From positions 682,001 to 746,000 of the forward strand of contig NZ_QQNB01000002.1 in assembly GCF_003345355.1 (NCBI RefSeq): 64,000 bases of DNA, given 5' to 3'. Origin of the DNA: Sphingomonas aracearum. GTDB lineage: Bacteria > Pseudomonadota > Alphaproteobacteria > Sphingomonadales > Sphingomonadaceae. The notes below the pieces were generated by a model. The model did no database searches, was not told the origin of the DNA, and saw nothing but the letters and a program-made list of their open reading frames with translations. The position numbers and the translations under genes are program-made. Each line of letters opens with the position of its first letter. Position 1 is the first letter of the stretch. Below, piece by piece: positions 9,071 to 18,007 of this stretch.

Positions 9071-9658
9071 ATGCCCATCTCGTCCTCGCCGTACGTGCTC
9101 GCGATCGGCGACAGCCTGACGGCCGGCTACGGCCTGCCCGCGTCCGCCTCCTTTGCTGCCCGCCTGCAACACCTCCTGCGCCACCAAGATCCGGGAGCGA
9201 CCGTCCGGAACGCCGGGGTTTCCGGCGACACCACCGAAGGCGGCCTGCGCCGGCTGCCGCGCCTCCTGGCGAGCCTCACCCGCAAGCCGGACCTCGCCAT
9301 CGTCGAGCTTGGCGCCAACGATCTCCTGCGCGGCATTCCGCCGGAACGCACCCGCGCCAACCTCGATGCGATCCTGGCGCAGCTTGGGGCCTGCGGCATT
9401 CCCGTGCTGCTCGCGACGTTCGAGGTGCCGCGCTTCCTGTCCGCGCTCGCCGCGGGATATGACGGGATGTACGCCGCGCTGGCGGCGAAACACGGCGCTG
9501 CCCTCGCTCCCTTCTTCCCGCAGGGGGTGCTCGGCCATCCCGAACTGGTGCTGCGCGACCGGCTGCACCCGAATGCGCGCGCGATCGAGCTCGTCGCCGA
9601 GGGCTTTCTGCCCGCCGTCACCGCGGCCCTTTCCCGCGGCAGGGCGGAGGCAGCCTAG
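9071..9658 (+). CDS. SGNH/GDSL arylesterase (TesA-like)
   Basis: A 195-residue single-domain esterase/thioesterase close to the TesA/arylesterase family. Block I is AIGDSLTAGYG (Ser15 nucleophile), block II has the oxyanion Gly in NAGVSGDTTEGGL, block III is LGANDLLRG, and block V is DRLHPNARA with the catalytic Asp and His. No signal peptide is seen with the ATG at 9071, so the enzyme is likely cytosolic or unusually exported. An in-frame extension back to 8957 lacks family features. Hydrolyses short acyl or aryl esters. Divergent from the TonB receptor, followed 54 bases later by the exonuclease. Confidence 0.88.
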   Translation: MPISSSPYVLAIGDSLTAGYGLPASASFAARLQHLLRHQDPGATVRNAGVSGDTTEGGLRRLPRLLASLTRKPDLAIVELGANDLLRGIPPERTRANLDAILAQLGACGIPVLLATFEVPRFLSALAAGYDGMYAALAAKHGAALAPFFPQGVLGHPELVLRDRLHPNARAIELVAEGFLPAVTAALSRGRAEAA

Positions 9659-9712
9659 CGGCTCCTGCCGACCGGCTTGGCGGGGAGCGACAAATGAGCC
9701 ATTCCTGGCGGC

Positions 9713-10264
9713 ATGAAGGTGTTCCTGGATTTCGAGGCCTCGTCGCTGTCCGACGACAGCTATCCGGTCGAGGTCGCCTGGGTGTTCGAGGATGGCCGCG
9801 CCGAAAGCCACCTGATCGCGCCGGCGGAGGGCTGGACCGACTGGGACGAGGCGTCCGAGGCGATCCACCGCATCAGCCGGGCGACGCTGGCAAGCGAGGG
9901 AACGCCGCACGGGCAGGTCGCGCGGCGCATGGTGGACACGCTGGCCGGACATGACCTGTTCGCCAGCGCGCCCTCCTGGGACGGCAAGTGGCTCAGCGCT
10001 CTCTTGCGGGCGGCAGGCCTGCCCCGCCACGCGCTGCGCCTGCGCGATACCGACGTCGCGCTGACGGACACGGTGACGGAGATGCTCGCCCCCACGCTTC
10101 CCCCTGCCCGGCTCGCCGCGGAGGTGGACACCATTGTCGCCCGGGCGAGCGCGGGCAAGGCCGCCCGGCCGGCGCACCGTGCGCTGGCCGATGCGATCGG
10201 CGAGCAGGAAAGCTGGCTGCGTGCCCGACAGGCGGCCCGCGACCTGCTTGCGGACCGCGCATGA
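9713..10264 (+). CDS. DEDD-type 3'-5' exonuclease-like protein
   Basis: A 183-residue RNase H-fold exonuclease-like protein. The N-terminus KVFLDFEASSL supplies the first Asp/Glu of a DEDD site (D6, E8). SWDGKWLSALL gives the second acidic position, and PAHRALADA (HxxxxD) matches the DEDDh third motif. The family includes oligoribonuclease/DnaQ-like nucleases and uncharacterised small proteins of alphaproteobacteria. It acts on RNA or DNA ends in the cytosol; the true substrate is unknown. It precedes the potassium channel gene by 13 bases, so the two are likely cotranscribed. Confidence 0.75.
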   Translation: MKVFLDFEASSLSDDSYPVEVAWVFEDGRAESHLIAPAEGWTDWDEASEAIHRISRATLASEGTPHGQVARRMVDTLAGHDLFASAPSWDGKWLSALLRAAGLPRHALRLRDTDVALTDTVTEMLAPTLPPARLAAEVDTIVARASAGKAARPAHRALADAIGEQESWLRARQAARDLLADRA

Positions 10265-10277
10265 GGACCGCCGCGCC

Positions 10278-11390
10278 GTGAGCCTGCCGCACGATCCTCG
10301 CCGCCGCGTCCTTCCGCCCGGCCGCATGGCCGCGCGCGCCGGCCTGCGCGAGGTCCGCCCGCGCTTCTTTCGCGCCGGGCGGCTCGGCCCGGTGGCGACG
10401 CTGGCGATCCGCGCCGCCGCCGTGCTGCTGCTCGTCGGCATCGCGCTCGGCGGGCACTGGCTCGACCGCGCCGGCCTGCGCGACAACAGCGACGGCTCGG
10501 TGACCTTTCTCGACATCGTCTATTTCACCGTCATCACCGTCACCACGGTCGGCTATGGCGACATCGTGCCGGTCAGCACCTCGGCGCGGATGTTCGATAC
10601 CTTTGTGGTCACGCCGATCCGCATCTTCGTGTTCCTCATCTTCCTGGGAAGCGCGTACAGCTTCATGCTCCGGCAGGGATGGGAGCGGTGGCGCATGGGT
10701 CTGGTACGACGCGAACTCAGGGATCACGTGATCGTCTGCGGCTATGGCCGCTCGGGCTCCGCGGCGGTCGGCGAGTTGCTGGAGCGCGGCCATCCGGCCG
10801 AGCGGATCGTGGTGGTCGACACCGACACCCGGCGCCTCCGCCTTGCCGAGGAACTGGGCGTGGTCACGGTCGAAGGAGACGCCACGCACAACAAGGTGCT
10901 GGAAATCGCCAAGGTCGCGGCCGCGCACACGGTGATCGTCTGCCCGGGCCGGGACGACACGGCCGTGCTCATCGTGCTGACCTGCCGCAGGCTCGCCCCT
11001 CATGCCGGCGTCGCCGTCTCCATCGCCGCGATCGAGAACGAGCTGCTCGCCCGCGATGCCGGGGCCAGCATCATCGTCAATCCGATCAGCTTCGGCGGCC
11101 AGCTACTGGCGCAATGCACGGCGGGGCCGCACATCGCGGATTATGTCGCCGATCTCGTCACCCATAACGGCCGCATCGAGCTTCGGGAACGCGCGGTCCG
11201 GCCCGAGGAGGTCGGCAAGTCGCCGCGCGAGGTGACCGGCGGGCAAGTGGTGCGCATCTATCGCGGCGACCGCGCGATCAGCATCCTGGACGCGCAAGGA
11301 AGCAGGCTGGCGCCCGGCGACATGCTCATCGAACTGGTGGAGGCGCGCCCGCGCGAGGACCGGCCCACGGAGCCCCAGGCGGCAGGCTAG
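10278..11390 (+). CDS. two-helix potassium channel with RCK domain
   Basis: A 370-residue inner-membrane potassium channel. Helix 1 lies around residues 38-60, the pore loop and selectivity filter TTVGYGD at 89-95, and helix 2 at 112-131. A TrkA-N/RCK Rossmann domain starts with DHVIVCGYGRSG at 149-160 and is followed by a TrkA-C-like tail (VRIYRGDRAISILDAQ). This is the MthK/Kch-like layout: two helices per subunit, gating by nucleotide or Ca2+/redox at the RCK. The start could be GTG 10278 or ATG 10326; both precede the first helix. It lies 13 bases after the exonuclease gene, and the functional link between the two is unclear. Confidence 0.88.
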   Translation: MSLPHDPRRRVLPPGRMAARAGLREVRPRFFRAGRLGPVATLAIRAAAVLLLVGIALGGHWLDRAGLRDNSDGSVTFLDIVYFTVITVTTVGYGDIVPVSTSARMFDTFVVTPIRIFVFLIFLGSAYSFMLRQGWERWRMGLVRRELRDHVIVCGYGRSGSAAVGELLERGHPAERIVVVDTDTRRLRLAEELGVVTVEGDATHNKVLEIAKVAAAHTVIVCPGRDDTAVLIVLTCRRLAPHAGVAVSIAAIENELLARDAGASIIVNPISFGGQLLAQCTAGPHIADYVADLVTHNGRIELRERAVRPEEVGKSPREVTGGQVVRIYRGDRAISILDAQGSRLAPGDMLIELVEARPREDRPTEPQAAG

Positions 11391-11447
11391 GCGGCAAGCG
11401 CCTCGTCGGCTTGTGCGAGGATCACGGGCGGGGCGGCCCGGGACAGT

Positions 11448-12845
11448 TTATCGCCAGGTCACCGTGCGCGCGCTCGCCGCGGGCAGGTCGAAGGCGAAGC
11501 GGCGCGCGCCCTCCCCTACCGTGACCGCGGCCGGCGATGATGCATTGTTGTACACGAGCAGCACCTTGCCCCCATCCGGATTGCGGAAAGCAACAGCGGG
11601 CAGCGATGGAGACGACATGCTCTCCACCCGGACCGCGCCCGGCAGCACGAAGCGGCTGAGGTGGCCCAGCGCATAATATTCCAGCTCGCGCGTGACCTGG
11701 CCGGTCGCCGGGTCGATCGTGACCACGCCGCGACAATTGCCACAGCCGCCCTTGTGCGGCCCACCTTGCGGATCGAGCGCAAGGTTCCAGAGCAGCACCC
11801 CGCGCGCCCAGTTGCGGGTCGAACCGATCATCAGGCTGCGGATCGCATCGCCGAAACCGGCCTGCCAGCCGGGCCGCCAACCGCCGCCGGAACATTCGGT
11901 GAAGAAGACATCCTTCGGGAACCTGGCATGGACGCGGGACTGGGCGGAGACGTCACCGGCATAGCAATGCCAAGCCACGCCATCGACGTACCGGGCGGCC
12001 TTGCCGTCGCCGAGAACGGTTTCGGGCTGCTCCGGCTGATCCCAATTGTGGTCCCATTCCAGAAGGCGCGTCGCTGGTACAGCCCGCTCCAGCGCGGGGC
12101 CGAGATAGCTGCCGACAAAGCGGGCGCGGTCCACCGCCGGCCATTTCATGCCCGGATAGGTGGGCGGCGAGAAATCCGGCTCGTTCTGGATCGTCAGGTA
12201 GCGGATCGGCACGCCTTGCGCGGCATAGGCCTGGAGGTAGCGCACGAAGTACCGGGCATAGACCTCGTAGCTGTCGGGACGCAGGGTGCCGCCGATCAGC
12301 GAGTCCCCGGTCTTCATCCAGCCCGGCGGACTCCACGGACTGGCCATGACGAGAAGTTGCGGGTTGACCCGCAATGCTGCCTTTACGGTGGGCAGGACGG
12401 CCGCGCGGTTCGGCGCGATGGAGAAGCGGGCAAGCTGCGGGTCGCGCTGCCCGGCGGGCATGTCGTCGAAACTGTAATGCTCCGGCGAGAAGTCGGAGGC
12501 GCCGATGGTCAGGCGGGTGAAGCCGAGGCCCAGCCCGCCCACCCCGCGCCCGAACAGCTCGCGGATCAGCGCGGTGCGGCGTGGTGGCGGCAATTGCTGG
12601 ATCAGGATCGCGGAGGCATCGGTGATCGCCGCGCCGAAGCCGACCATCGTCTGGTAGCCGCGGTCGGCATCGACGGTGACGGTCGGCACGGCAGTTGGCG
12701 GCGCAGGGCGGACAGGCGCCGGTTGCAGGCGCTGCCCGCCGTCCGCAGTCGTCTGCCAGCTGCGCGCGCGGGGGCCGGCCGGCGGCGGGGCCGCGGCGGA
12801 CAACAGCAGCAGCGCCGCCAGCGGCAGCGAGAGGCGGCCGATCAT
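11448..12845 (-). CDS. GH30 glycosidase (glucosylceramidase / beta-1,6-glucanase type)
   Basis: A 465-residue secreted glycoside hydrolase of family 30. Signal peptide (LSLPLAALLLLSAAAPPP), then the typical start GFGAAITDASA at residues 69-79, the acid/base in TIQNEPDF (E222) and the nucleophile in FFTECSGGGW (E317); a small beta-domain follows. Retaining hydrolysis of beta-glucosidic bonds, either beta-1,6-glucan or glucosylceramide-like substrates; the two cannot be separated by eye. Its ATG overlaps the stop of the GH3 gene (ATGA), so both are translated from one transcript that starts at the LacI-type operator near 15140. Probably periplasmic. Confidence 0.93.
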   Translation of the reverse strand: MIGRLSLPLAALLLLSAAAPPPAGPRARSWQTTADGGQRLQPAPVRPAPPTAVPTVTVDADRGYQTMVGFGAAITDASAILIQQLPPPRRTALIRELFGRGVGGLGLGFTRLTIGASDFSPEHYSFDDMPAGQRDPQLARFSIAPNRAAVLPTVKAALRVNPQLLVMASPWSPPGWMKTGDSLIGGTLRPDSYEVYARYFVRYLQAYAAQGVPIRYLTIQNEPDFSPPTYPGMKWPAVDRARFVGSYLGPALERAVPATRLLEWDHNWDQPEQPETVLGDGKAARYVDGVAWHCYAGDVSAQSRVHARFPKDVFFTECSGGGWRPGWQAGFGDAIRSLMIGSTRNWARGVLLWNLALDPQGGPHKGGCGNCRGVVTIDPATGQVTRELEYYALGHLSRFVLPGAVRVESMSSPSLPAVAFRNPDGGKVLLVYNNASSPAAVTVGEGARRFAFDLPAASARTVTWR

Positions 12846-15112
12846 GGCTTCACCGACACGGCCGACAGCGTGGCCGTGCCGCTCAGCGCCTTGTCGCCCG
12901 CATGGTGGCCGACCGTCACCGGATAGCGCCCCGCGGCGACCTGCCAGCGCCTGCCGGCGACATCATAGTCGGCGACCAGCCGGGGATCGACGGCAACGCT
13001 CACGCGCCGCGTCTCGCCGGGCCCGAGCGTGACCCGCTCGAACCCCACAAGCCGCTCCGTGGGCTGTTCGCGGCGGCCTGCGGTCGCATAGACCTGCGGC
13101 GTGTCGGCGCCTGCCACCTTGCCGGTATTTGTCACGTCGAAGCTCACGCGCAACTGCTCGCCGCCTTCCACCCGCAGTTCCGAATAGCGGAAGCTGGCAT
13201 AGGAAAGGCCGTAGCCGAACGGAAAAAGCGGCTTCACGCCGTCACGCAGGAACCAGCGATAACCGACCGCCGCACCTTCGGCATAAGGCACATCGGGCGA
13301 CAGATCGCGCGCAACCATGCCGTACGTGCTGCCGGACTTCCTGGCGGCATCGGATGCCTTCATCGCGGCCAGCCCCGGAATGGTTGCGCGCGGCGCCTGC
13401 GTGGCGTCGGCCGGGAAGGTCATCGGCAGGCGACCGGAAGGATTGACGCTGCCGAACAGGATGCCGGCGATCGCCTCGCCTCCCTTCTGCCCGGGATACC
13501 AGGCCTGCAGCACCGCAGGCACCTTGGACAGCCACGGCATCAGCACCGGGCCGCCCGTTTCCAGAACCACCACGGTACGCTTGTTCGCACCCGCAACCGC
13601 GTCGATGGTGGCGTCCTGCCCCTCGGGTAGCGACAGCGTCTCGATGTCCTGCGCCTCCGTGCGCCATTGCCAGGCGAAGACGATGGCGAGGTCGGCCCCT
13701 TTCGCCGCCGCTGCCGCTGCCGCGGGGTCGCGGCCATCGACATAGGTGACGGTCGCCTGGGGCGCCGCCGCGCGGATCGCCGCCATCGGCGAGGACGCAT
13801 GCCACGTGACCCGCGCGAAGGAGGAGGCGGCGCCCTCCGATAACGGGATCTCGACCGGCGCGCCGCCGACCGAGCGGACCTGGCTCGATCCGCCGCCCGA
13901 CAGCACGCCGACATCCGCATGCGCCCCGATCAGCACGATGCGCTTCGCGGTTCGCGCCAGCGGCAGGACGCCGCCGTCATTCTTCAGAAGAACGCTGCCC
14001 TTCTCCGCCGCTTCCTGCGCCACCCGGGCATGGGCGGCATAGTCGATCGGCTGCATGGCGGCCGGCAGCGGATGGTCGATCAGGCCGGTGGAGGTGACGC
14101 CCCACAGGATCCGCCGGTTCATGTCGGCAAGCCGCGCCGGGCTCACCTGTCCGGCGGCGATCGCGTCCGCCAGCGGCTTGCCGAAGAACATCGCCGTGTC
14201 GAGCTCGCGGCCCGATTGCTGGTCCAGCCCGGCATTGGCGGCCTTGGCCGTCGAGTGAACGGCGCCCCAGTCGCTCATCACCCAGCCCTGGTAGCCCCAA
14301 TCCTCCTTCAGCACGCGGTTGAGCAGGAAGTCGTTCTCGCACGCCCAGTCGCCATTGACCTTGTTGTAGGAACACATGACGGAGCCGGGCCGCCCGCGTT
14401 CGATGGCGATCTCGAAGGCGAGCAGATCGCTTTCGCGCAGGTCCGCCTCGCCGATCTGCGCATTCATCGTCGTGCGCAGCGTTTCCTGCGGATTGAGCGC
14501 GAAATGCTTCACCGTGGAGACGATGTGGTTGGATTGCACGCCGCGGATCGACTCCCCGGCCATGATGCCGGACAGCAGCGGATCCTCGCCGAGATATTCG
14601 AACGTGCGACCGCCCCAGGGATCGCGCGTCAGGTTCACGCCCCCAGCCAGCAGGACGTTGAACGTCTTGGCGCGCGCCTCGCTGCCGATCATGGCGCCGG
14701 TGCGATAGGCCAAGTCGGGATCGAAGCTCGCGGCGAGGGCAAGGCTGGCCGGCAGCGCGGTTGCGGTGTCGCCCTTGCGCTGCTCGACCTGGTTGGCGAC
14801 GCCGAGGCTCGCATCGCTCTCGCGCAAGGTGGGGATGCCGAGCCGGGGCACGCCCGGCACGTAACCGGCCGACGGGATCATGTCCGCCGGGCGGTCCTTG
14901 CTCATCGGCGGAAAATAGCCGTGGACATAGCGCAGTTGCTCCTCGCGGGTCATCCGGCCGGCAAGGCTTGCCGCACGTGCTTCGGCGTTGGCGTTCGCGG
15001 CGGCAACCGGGGCAGCCTGCGGCGCCCCTCCCGATCGTTGCGCCTGTGCCAGGGCGCCGGTGCTCCCCGACAATGCCAGCCACACCAACAGCGCGCGCTT
15101 GACCTGCTTCAT
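12842..15112 (-). CDS. GH3 beta-glucosidase, periplasmic
   Basis: A 756-residue family 3 glycosidase. Signal peptide MKQVKRALLVWLALSGSTGA with cleavage near LAQA; (beta/alpha)8 domain with the KHF triad (VKHFALN at 202) and the catalytic nucleophile in VMSDWGAVH (D281); a second alpha/beta domain (GSVLLKNDGGVLPL onward) that supplies the acid/base; and a C-terminal fibronectin-III-like domain. Cuts terminal beta-D-glucosyl (possibly xylosyl) residues from oligosaccharides. AGGAGG lies before the ATG. The first gene of the GH3-GH30 operon, with promoter and palindromic operator 28-73 bases upstream. Confidence 0.95.
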   Translation of the reverse strand: MKQVKRALLVWLALSGSTGALAQAQRSGGAPQAAPVAAANANAEARAASLAGRMTREEQLRYVHGYFPPMSKDRPADMIPSAGYVPGVPRLGIPTLRESDASLGVANQVEQRKGDTATALPASLALAASFDPDLAYRTGAMIGSEARAKTFNVLLAGGVNLTRDPWGGRTFEYLGEDPLLSGIMAGESIRGVQSNHIVSTVKHFALNPQETLRTTMNAQIGEADLRESDLLAFEIAIERGRPGSVMCSYNKVNGDWACENDFLLNRVLKEDWGYQGWVMSDWGAVHSTAKAANAGLDQQSGRELDTAMFFGKPLADAIAAGQVSPARLADMNRRILWGVTSTGLIDHPLPAAMQPIDYAAHARVAQEAAEKGSVLLKNDGGVLPLARTAKRIVLIGAHADVGVLSGGGSSQVRSVGGAPVEIPLSEGAASSFARVTWHASSPMAAIRAAAPQATVTYVDGRDPAAAAAAAKGADLAIVFAWQWRTEAQDIETLSLPEGQDATIDAVAGANKRTVVVLETGGPVLMPWLSKVPAVLQAWYPGQKGGEAIAGILFGSVNPSGRLPMTFPADATQAPRATIPGLAAMKASDAARKSGSTYGMVARDLSPDVPYAEGAAVGYRWFLRDGVKPLFPFGYGLSYASFRYSELRVEGGEQLRVSFDVTNTGKVAGADTPQVYATAGRREQPTERLVGFERVTLGPGETRRVSVAVDPRLVADYDVAGRRWQVAAGRYPVTVGHHAGDKALSGTATLSAVSVKP

Positions 15113-15139
15113 CGATCCCCTCCTGATTGATGCGCCATT

Positions 15140-15185
15140 TTGGAAGCGCTTCCAATTTTGTGCAGCCGACGAGCCGCCAAGTCAA
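15140..15185 (-). promoter_or_regulatory. promoter plus LacI-type operator A1 of the GH3-GH30 operon
   Basis: The perfect 16-base palindrome TTGGAAGCGCTTCCAA occupies 15140-15155. Directly upstream on the minus strand are a -35-like TTGACT (15180-15185) and, 17 bases later, a CACAAA -10-like hexamer abutting the operator. The central CG and this layout are those of LacI-family repressor sites, and the LacI gene begins 1.1 kb away. The same arrangement recurs at 22708-22752. Confidence 0.82.
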
Positions 15186-15187
15186 CC

Positions 15188-16234
15188 TCAGCCTGGCGGC
15201 GCCGCTACCGAGCTTCGCTCCACGATGGAGAAGGGCAGGTATTCGGGCCTTCGTTCAAGGCCGTTCTCTCCGCCCCCCAGCGCGCCGGCGATGATTTCCA
15301 TCGCGCGCGCGGCCATTTCCTGGATCGGCTGGTGCACGGTGGTCAGCGGGGGCCAGACCAGGGCGGAAACGGGCGTGTCGTCGAAGCTGGCGATCGACAG
15401 GTCGCGCGGCACCTGATGGCCCGCCCGGTGCGCCGCGAACAGGGCGCCCACCGCCGTATCGTCATTGGCACAGATGATCGCAGTGGGCGTGGCGTTGCCG
15501 GCGATCAGTTGCGGCAGGAGCTCCACGCCGGCGCGAAAGGTGAAGTTCCCGCGCACGGCCCGCATCGCCGCATGGCCCAGCCCGGCTTCGGCCAGCGCGC
15601 GACAGGCGCCACTGTAGCGCTTTTCGGCGGAAAGATGCTGTTCCAGCCCCTTGATGAAGCCGAACTGGCGATGCCCGCAGCGGAGCAGGTGACGGGTCAG
15701 CTCATACCCTGCCGCCTCATCGTCCATGCCGACCGCCGGCGTCCCCTCGCCTTCCGGATGGCCGGGGGAGATGCGCACCGTGATCGCATTGCGCTCCCCC
15801 AGCGCCAAGGTGAGTTCCGGCCAGTCGCAGAAGGGCGGCGTCAGGATAACGCCGCAGCATCGGCTTTCGTCCACCAAGTGGAGCACGCGACGCAGCACCT
15901 CCTCGCCGTCGAGCCCGATCGTGTGCGTCACCAGCTCGAAGCCCAGCCGCGCGCTGACCCGCAACGCGCCGATCTCCAGCGCCGACTGGTAATAGGAATT
16001 GGGCTCGTTCTCCGTATCGGAGGCGCAGATCAGCAACACGGTGCGGTTCGCGCCACCGGCAAGGAATCGGGCCTGAAGGTTCACCCGGTAGCCCAGGGTT
16101 TCCACCGCCTCCGCCACGCGGGCTCGCATCCGGGCACTCACGTTGGGGCCGTCGTTGAGGACACGCGAAACGGTCGCCCGGGCGACTCCCGACAGGCGCG
16201 CAACATCGTCGATCGTGGGCTTGCGCGCCGTCAT
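15188..16234 (-). CDS. LacI-family transcriptional regulator of locus A
   Basis: A 348-residue LacI/GalR regulator. The N-terminal HTH is TIDDVARLSGVARATVSRVL (residues 7-26) followed by the hinge helix VAEAVETLGYRVN. The periplasmic-binding-protein-like sugar domain carries TAIICANDDTAVGAL and LSIASFDDTPV, both typical of the family. AAGGGA lies about 9 bases before ATG 16234; a longer frame to 16291 lacks support. It lies inside the glycan locus between the GH3-GH30 operon and the DUF6445 gene and probably represses the operators at 15140, 22708 and perhaps 17015. The inducer is likely a glucose-containing oligosaccharide or its breakdown product (inference). Confidence 0.93.
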   Translation of the reverse strand: MTARKPTIDDVARLSGVARATVSRVLNDGPNVSARMRARVAEAVETLGYRVNLQARFLAGGANRTVLLICASDTENEPNSYYQSALEIGALRVSARLGFELVTHTIGLDGEEVLRRVLHLVDESRCCGVILTPPFCDWPELTLALGERNAITVRISPGHPEGEGTPAVGMDDEAAGYELTRHLLRCGHRQFGFIKGLEQHLSAEKRYSGACRALAEAGLGHAAMRAVRGNFTFRAGVELLPQLIAGNATPTAIICANDDTAVGALFAAHRAGHQVPRDLSIASFDDTPVSALVWPPLTTVHQPIQEMAARAMEIIAGALGGGENGLERRPEYLPFSIVERSSVAAPPG

Positions 16235-16301
16235 TCGTGTGAATCCCTTTCCGCTGCCACGGGCTGTGGCGGGTGCGGGCACCGGCCGCAAGCACCTTGG
16301 G

Positions 16302-16976
16302 TCATGAGGCGGTGAGGAAGCTTGCGATCGTCAGCCTGCCGGCTTCGACATCCAGGGGCAGGACCAGCGCGTTGTCGATGGCGGCGCAATGCAGCAGGCC
16401 GCTGGGGTAAAGAACGGCGCGGTTGAAGACGGCAGCCACCTCGCCGATCGGCTCGAACAAGGGTGTGGCGCCGGTGATGTAGCCGGCCGGAGGCTCGCCA
16501 TGGGTGCGGAAGTCCGCGGCAAGGGCATCGAGGTACGGCCGATGCCGCGCGGCGGTCACCGTTTCGAAGCCGGTGCTGCGATGGCGAAAGAACCGGGTGC
16601 CGCCCCAGTCGGTGCGCCCGAGATAGTGGACCACGGCGAGCTTGCCGGGCGCAACATCGTCGATGTGCGGGATGCGCTGCGCGAGCGTGAGTTCGGCGGG
16701 CGGCGTGACCGTCAGCGAAAACAAGGTGCGATCGATGGCGAGGCGCTGGGAAAACCCGAACACGCGCTTGGCCGCCGCCGCCAGCAAGGGGCCGACCGCA
16801 TCGCGATAGGCAGGTCGGACCGGCGCGCGCACTCCCGGGTAAAAGGCTCCGAGCCGGCCCAGCGGCGTGCCGGCCGCCTCCTCCACCAGGGCCTTCGGCT
16901 CGGGCGCGAAATCGTCGATGATGACGACGGGCGTGCCCTCCCGCCCGATCCGCTCGACCTGGACGCTGGGGCTCAT
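16302..16976 (-). CDS. DUF6445-type protein, putative 2-oxoglutarate/Fe(II) oxygenase fold
   Basis: A 224-residue protein of a family (DUF6445) that is repeatedly found beside tryptophan halogenases in Sphingomonas and Caulobacter relatives. Candidate iron ligands are visible in prolyl-hydroxylase order: RIPHIDD (H104, D106), a distal His in SGLLHCAAI (H196) and a basic residue R214 near the C-terminus. The start ATG 16976 gives MSPSVQVERIG; longer frames are out of phase with any homology. No signal peptide, so cytosolic. Divergent from the FIH-like cupin gene, with only 38 bases between, and upstream of the LacI gene on the same strand. The oxygenase assignment is an inference from motif order. 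Confidence 0.72.
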   Translation of the reverse strand: MSPSVQVERIGREGTPVVIIDDFAPEPKALVEEAAGTPLGRLGAFYPGVRAPVRPAYRDAVGPLLAAAAKRVFGFSQRLAIDRTLFSLTVTPPAELTLAQRIPHIDDVAPGKLAVVHYLGRTDWGGTRFFRHRSTGFETVTAARHRPYLDALAADFRTHGEPPAGYITGATPLFEPIGEVAAVFNRAVLYPSGLLHCAAIDNALVLPLDVEAGRLTIASFLTAS

Positions 16977-17014
16977 GGCTTGACAGCCGCGCGGAGACGG
17001 TCGAGCCCAGCGGC

Positions 17015-17030
17015 ATGGAAGCGCTTCCCG
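17015..17030. promoter_or_regulatory. partial LacI-type operator A3 on the start codon of the cupin-like gene
   Basis: ATGGAAGCGCTTCCCG matches 13 of 16 positions of the operator at 15140, and the inner GGAAGCGCTTCC (17017-17028) is a perfect palindrome. It lies in the divergent gap edge, covering the first five codons of the gene at 17015 and 39 bases from the DUF6445 start. It may be a real operator or a coincidence of the codons for Met-Glu-Ala-Leu-Pro. Confidence 0.5.
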
Positions 17031-18007
17031 AACAGAACGAGGTGGACGCCGAGGCCTTTCGTGCGATCCGCGACACGGCCAACCCGGTGGTGCTGCGCGG
17101 GCTGGTGCGGCACTGGCCGGCGGTGTCCGCGGCGCTGGAAGGCCAACTGACCCGTTATCTCGGCACAATGGCGACCGACGTTCCCGTGCCCGTGGTGCGC
17201 GCCGCCCCCGAGGTAAAGGGTCGCCTCCACTATGAGGCGTCGCTGCGCGGGCCCAATTTCCAGCGCACCCCTGCAACCCTGCGCAGCTTTCTGGCCGAGC
17301 TCGACCGCGGCGGCATGGACACGCTGGCGGTGCAGGGACTGGATGTCGGTCGCGTCCTGCCCGAATTCGCGGCGTGCAATGCGATGCACCTTCTGCCGCC
17401 GCAGGTCGCCCCGCGCCTGTGGATCGGCACGGCGGCGAAGGTGGCGACCCACAACGATCCGCTGGAGAACATCGCCTGCGTGGTCGCCGGACATCGCCGG
17501 TTCACGCTGTTCGCGCCGGAGCAGGTCGGCAACCTGTACATGGGGCCGTTCCATGTCACCCCGGCCGGCACGCCGGTGAGCATGGTGCACCTGACCGACC
17601 CCGATTTCGACCGCTTCCCGCGCTTTGCAGAGGCGCTGGCCAGCGCGCGCACCGCGGTGCTCGCACCCGGCGACGCGATCTACATCCCTTATGGCTGGTT
17701 TCACCATGTCGATGCGCTGGACCGCATCAACATGCTTGCCAATTACTGGTGGGATCCGGCGCGGCGCGACCTCGGCTCGCCCTGGGATGCGCTGATGCAC
17801 GGCATGATGAGCCTGCGCCAGTTGCCGCCGGACCAGCGCCGCGCCTGGAAGGCGATGTTCGACCACTACGTCTTTCTCGAGAATGGCGACCCGGCCGCGC
17901 ATCTGCCGCCCGACGCGCGCGGTATCCTGTCGGCCGATCGCCCGGAGGACGTGGCGCAGATGCGCCAGGGGCTTATCGCCGCACTGCAGCGCGCGCATCG
18001 CGGCTAG
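17015..18007 (+). CDS. cupin-like (JmjC/FIH-type) Fe(II) oxygenase-like protein
   Basis: A 330-residue Cupin_8/JmjC protein similar to factor-inhibiting-HIF hydroxylases. VVLRGLVRHWPA opens the domain; the facial triad is HND (H146, D148) in ATHNDPLENIACVVAGHRRF with the conserved Asn and Arg/Lys positions, and a distal His in YGWFHHVDAL (H230/231). Such enzymes hydroxylate peptide side chains using 2-oxoglutarate and O2, but members next to TonB receptors and tryptophan halogenases have no known substrate. Start ATG 17015 lies inside the palindrome; GTG 17042 is an alternative. Its 3' end overlaps the convergent halogenase gene by 35 bases. Paralogue of the protein at 53723-54754. Confidence 0.82.
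   Translation: MEALPEQNEVDAEAFRAIRDTANPVVLRGLVRHWPAVSAALEGQLTRYLGTMATDVPVPVVRAAPEVKGRLHYEASLRGPNFQRTPATLRSFLAELDRGGMDTLAVQGLDVGRVLPEFAACNAMHLLPPQVAPRLWIGTAAKVATHNDPLENIACVVAGHRRFTLFAPEQVGNLYMGPFHVTPAGTPVSMVHLTDPDFDRFPRFAEALASARTAVLAPGDAIYIPYGWFHHVDALDRINMLANYWWDPARRDLGSPWDALMHGMMSLRQLPPDQRRAWKAMFDHYVFLENGDPAAHLPPDARGILSADRPEDVAQMRQGLIAALQRAHRG

Noticed and set aside
10134..10277. Long N-terminal extension of the potassium channel reading frame
   Set aside because: Overlaps the exonuclease gene in another phase and has no channel features; the start at 10278 (or 10326) fits the family.
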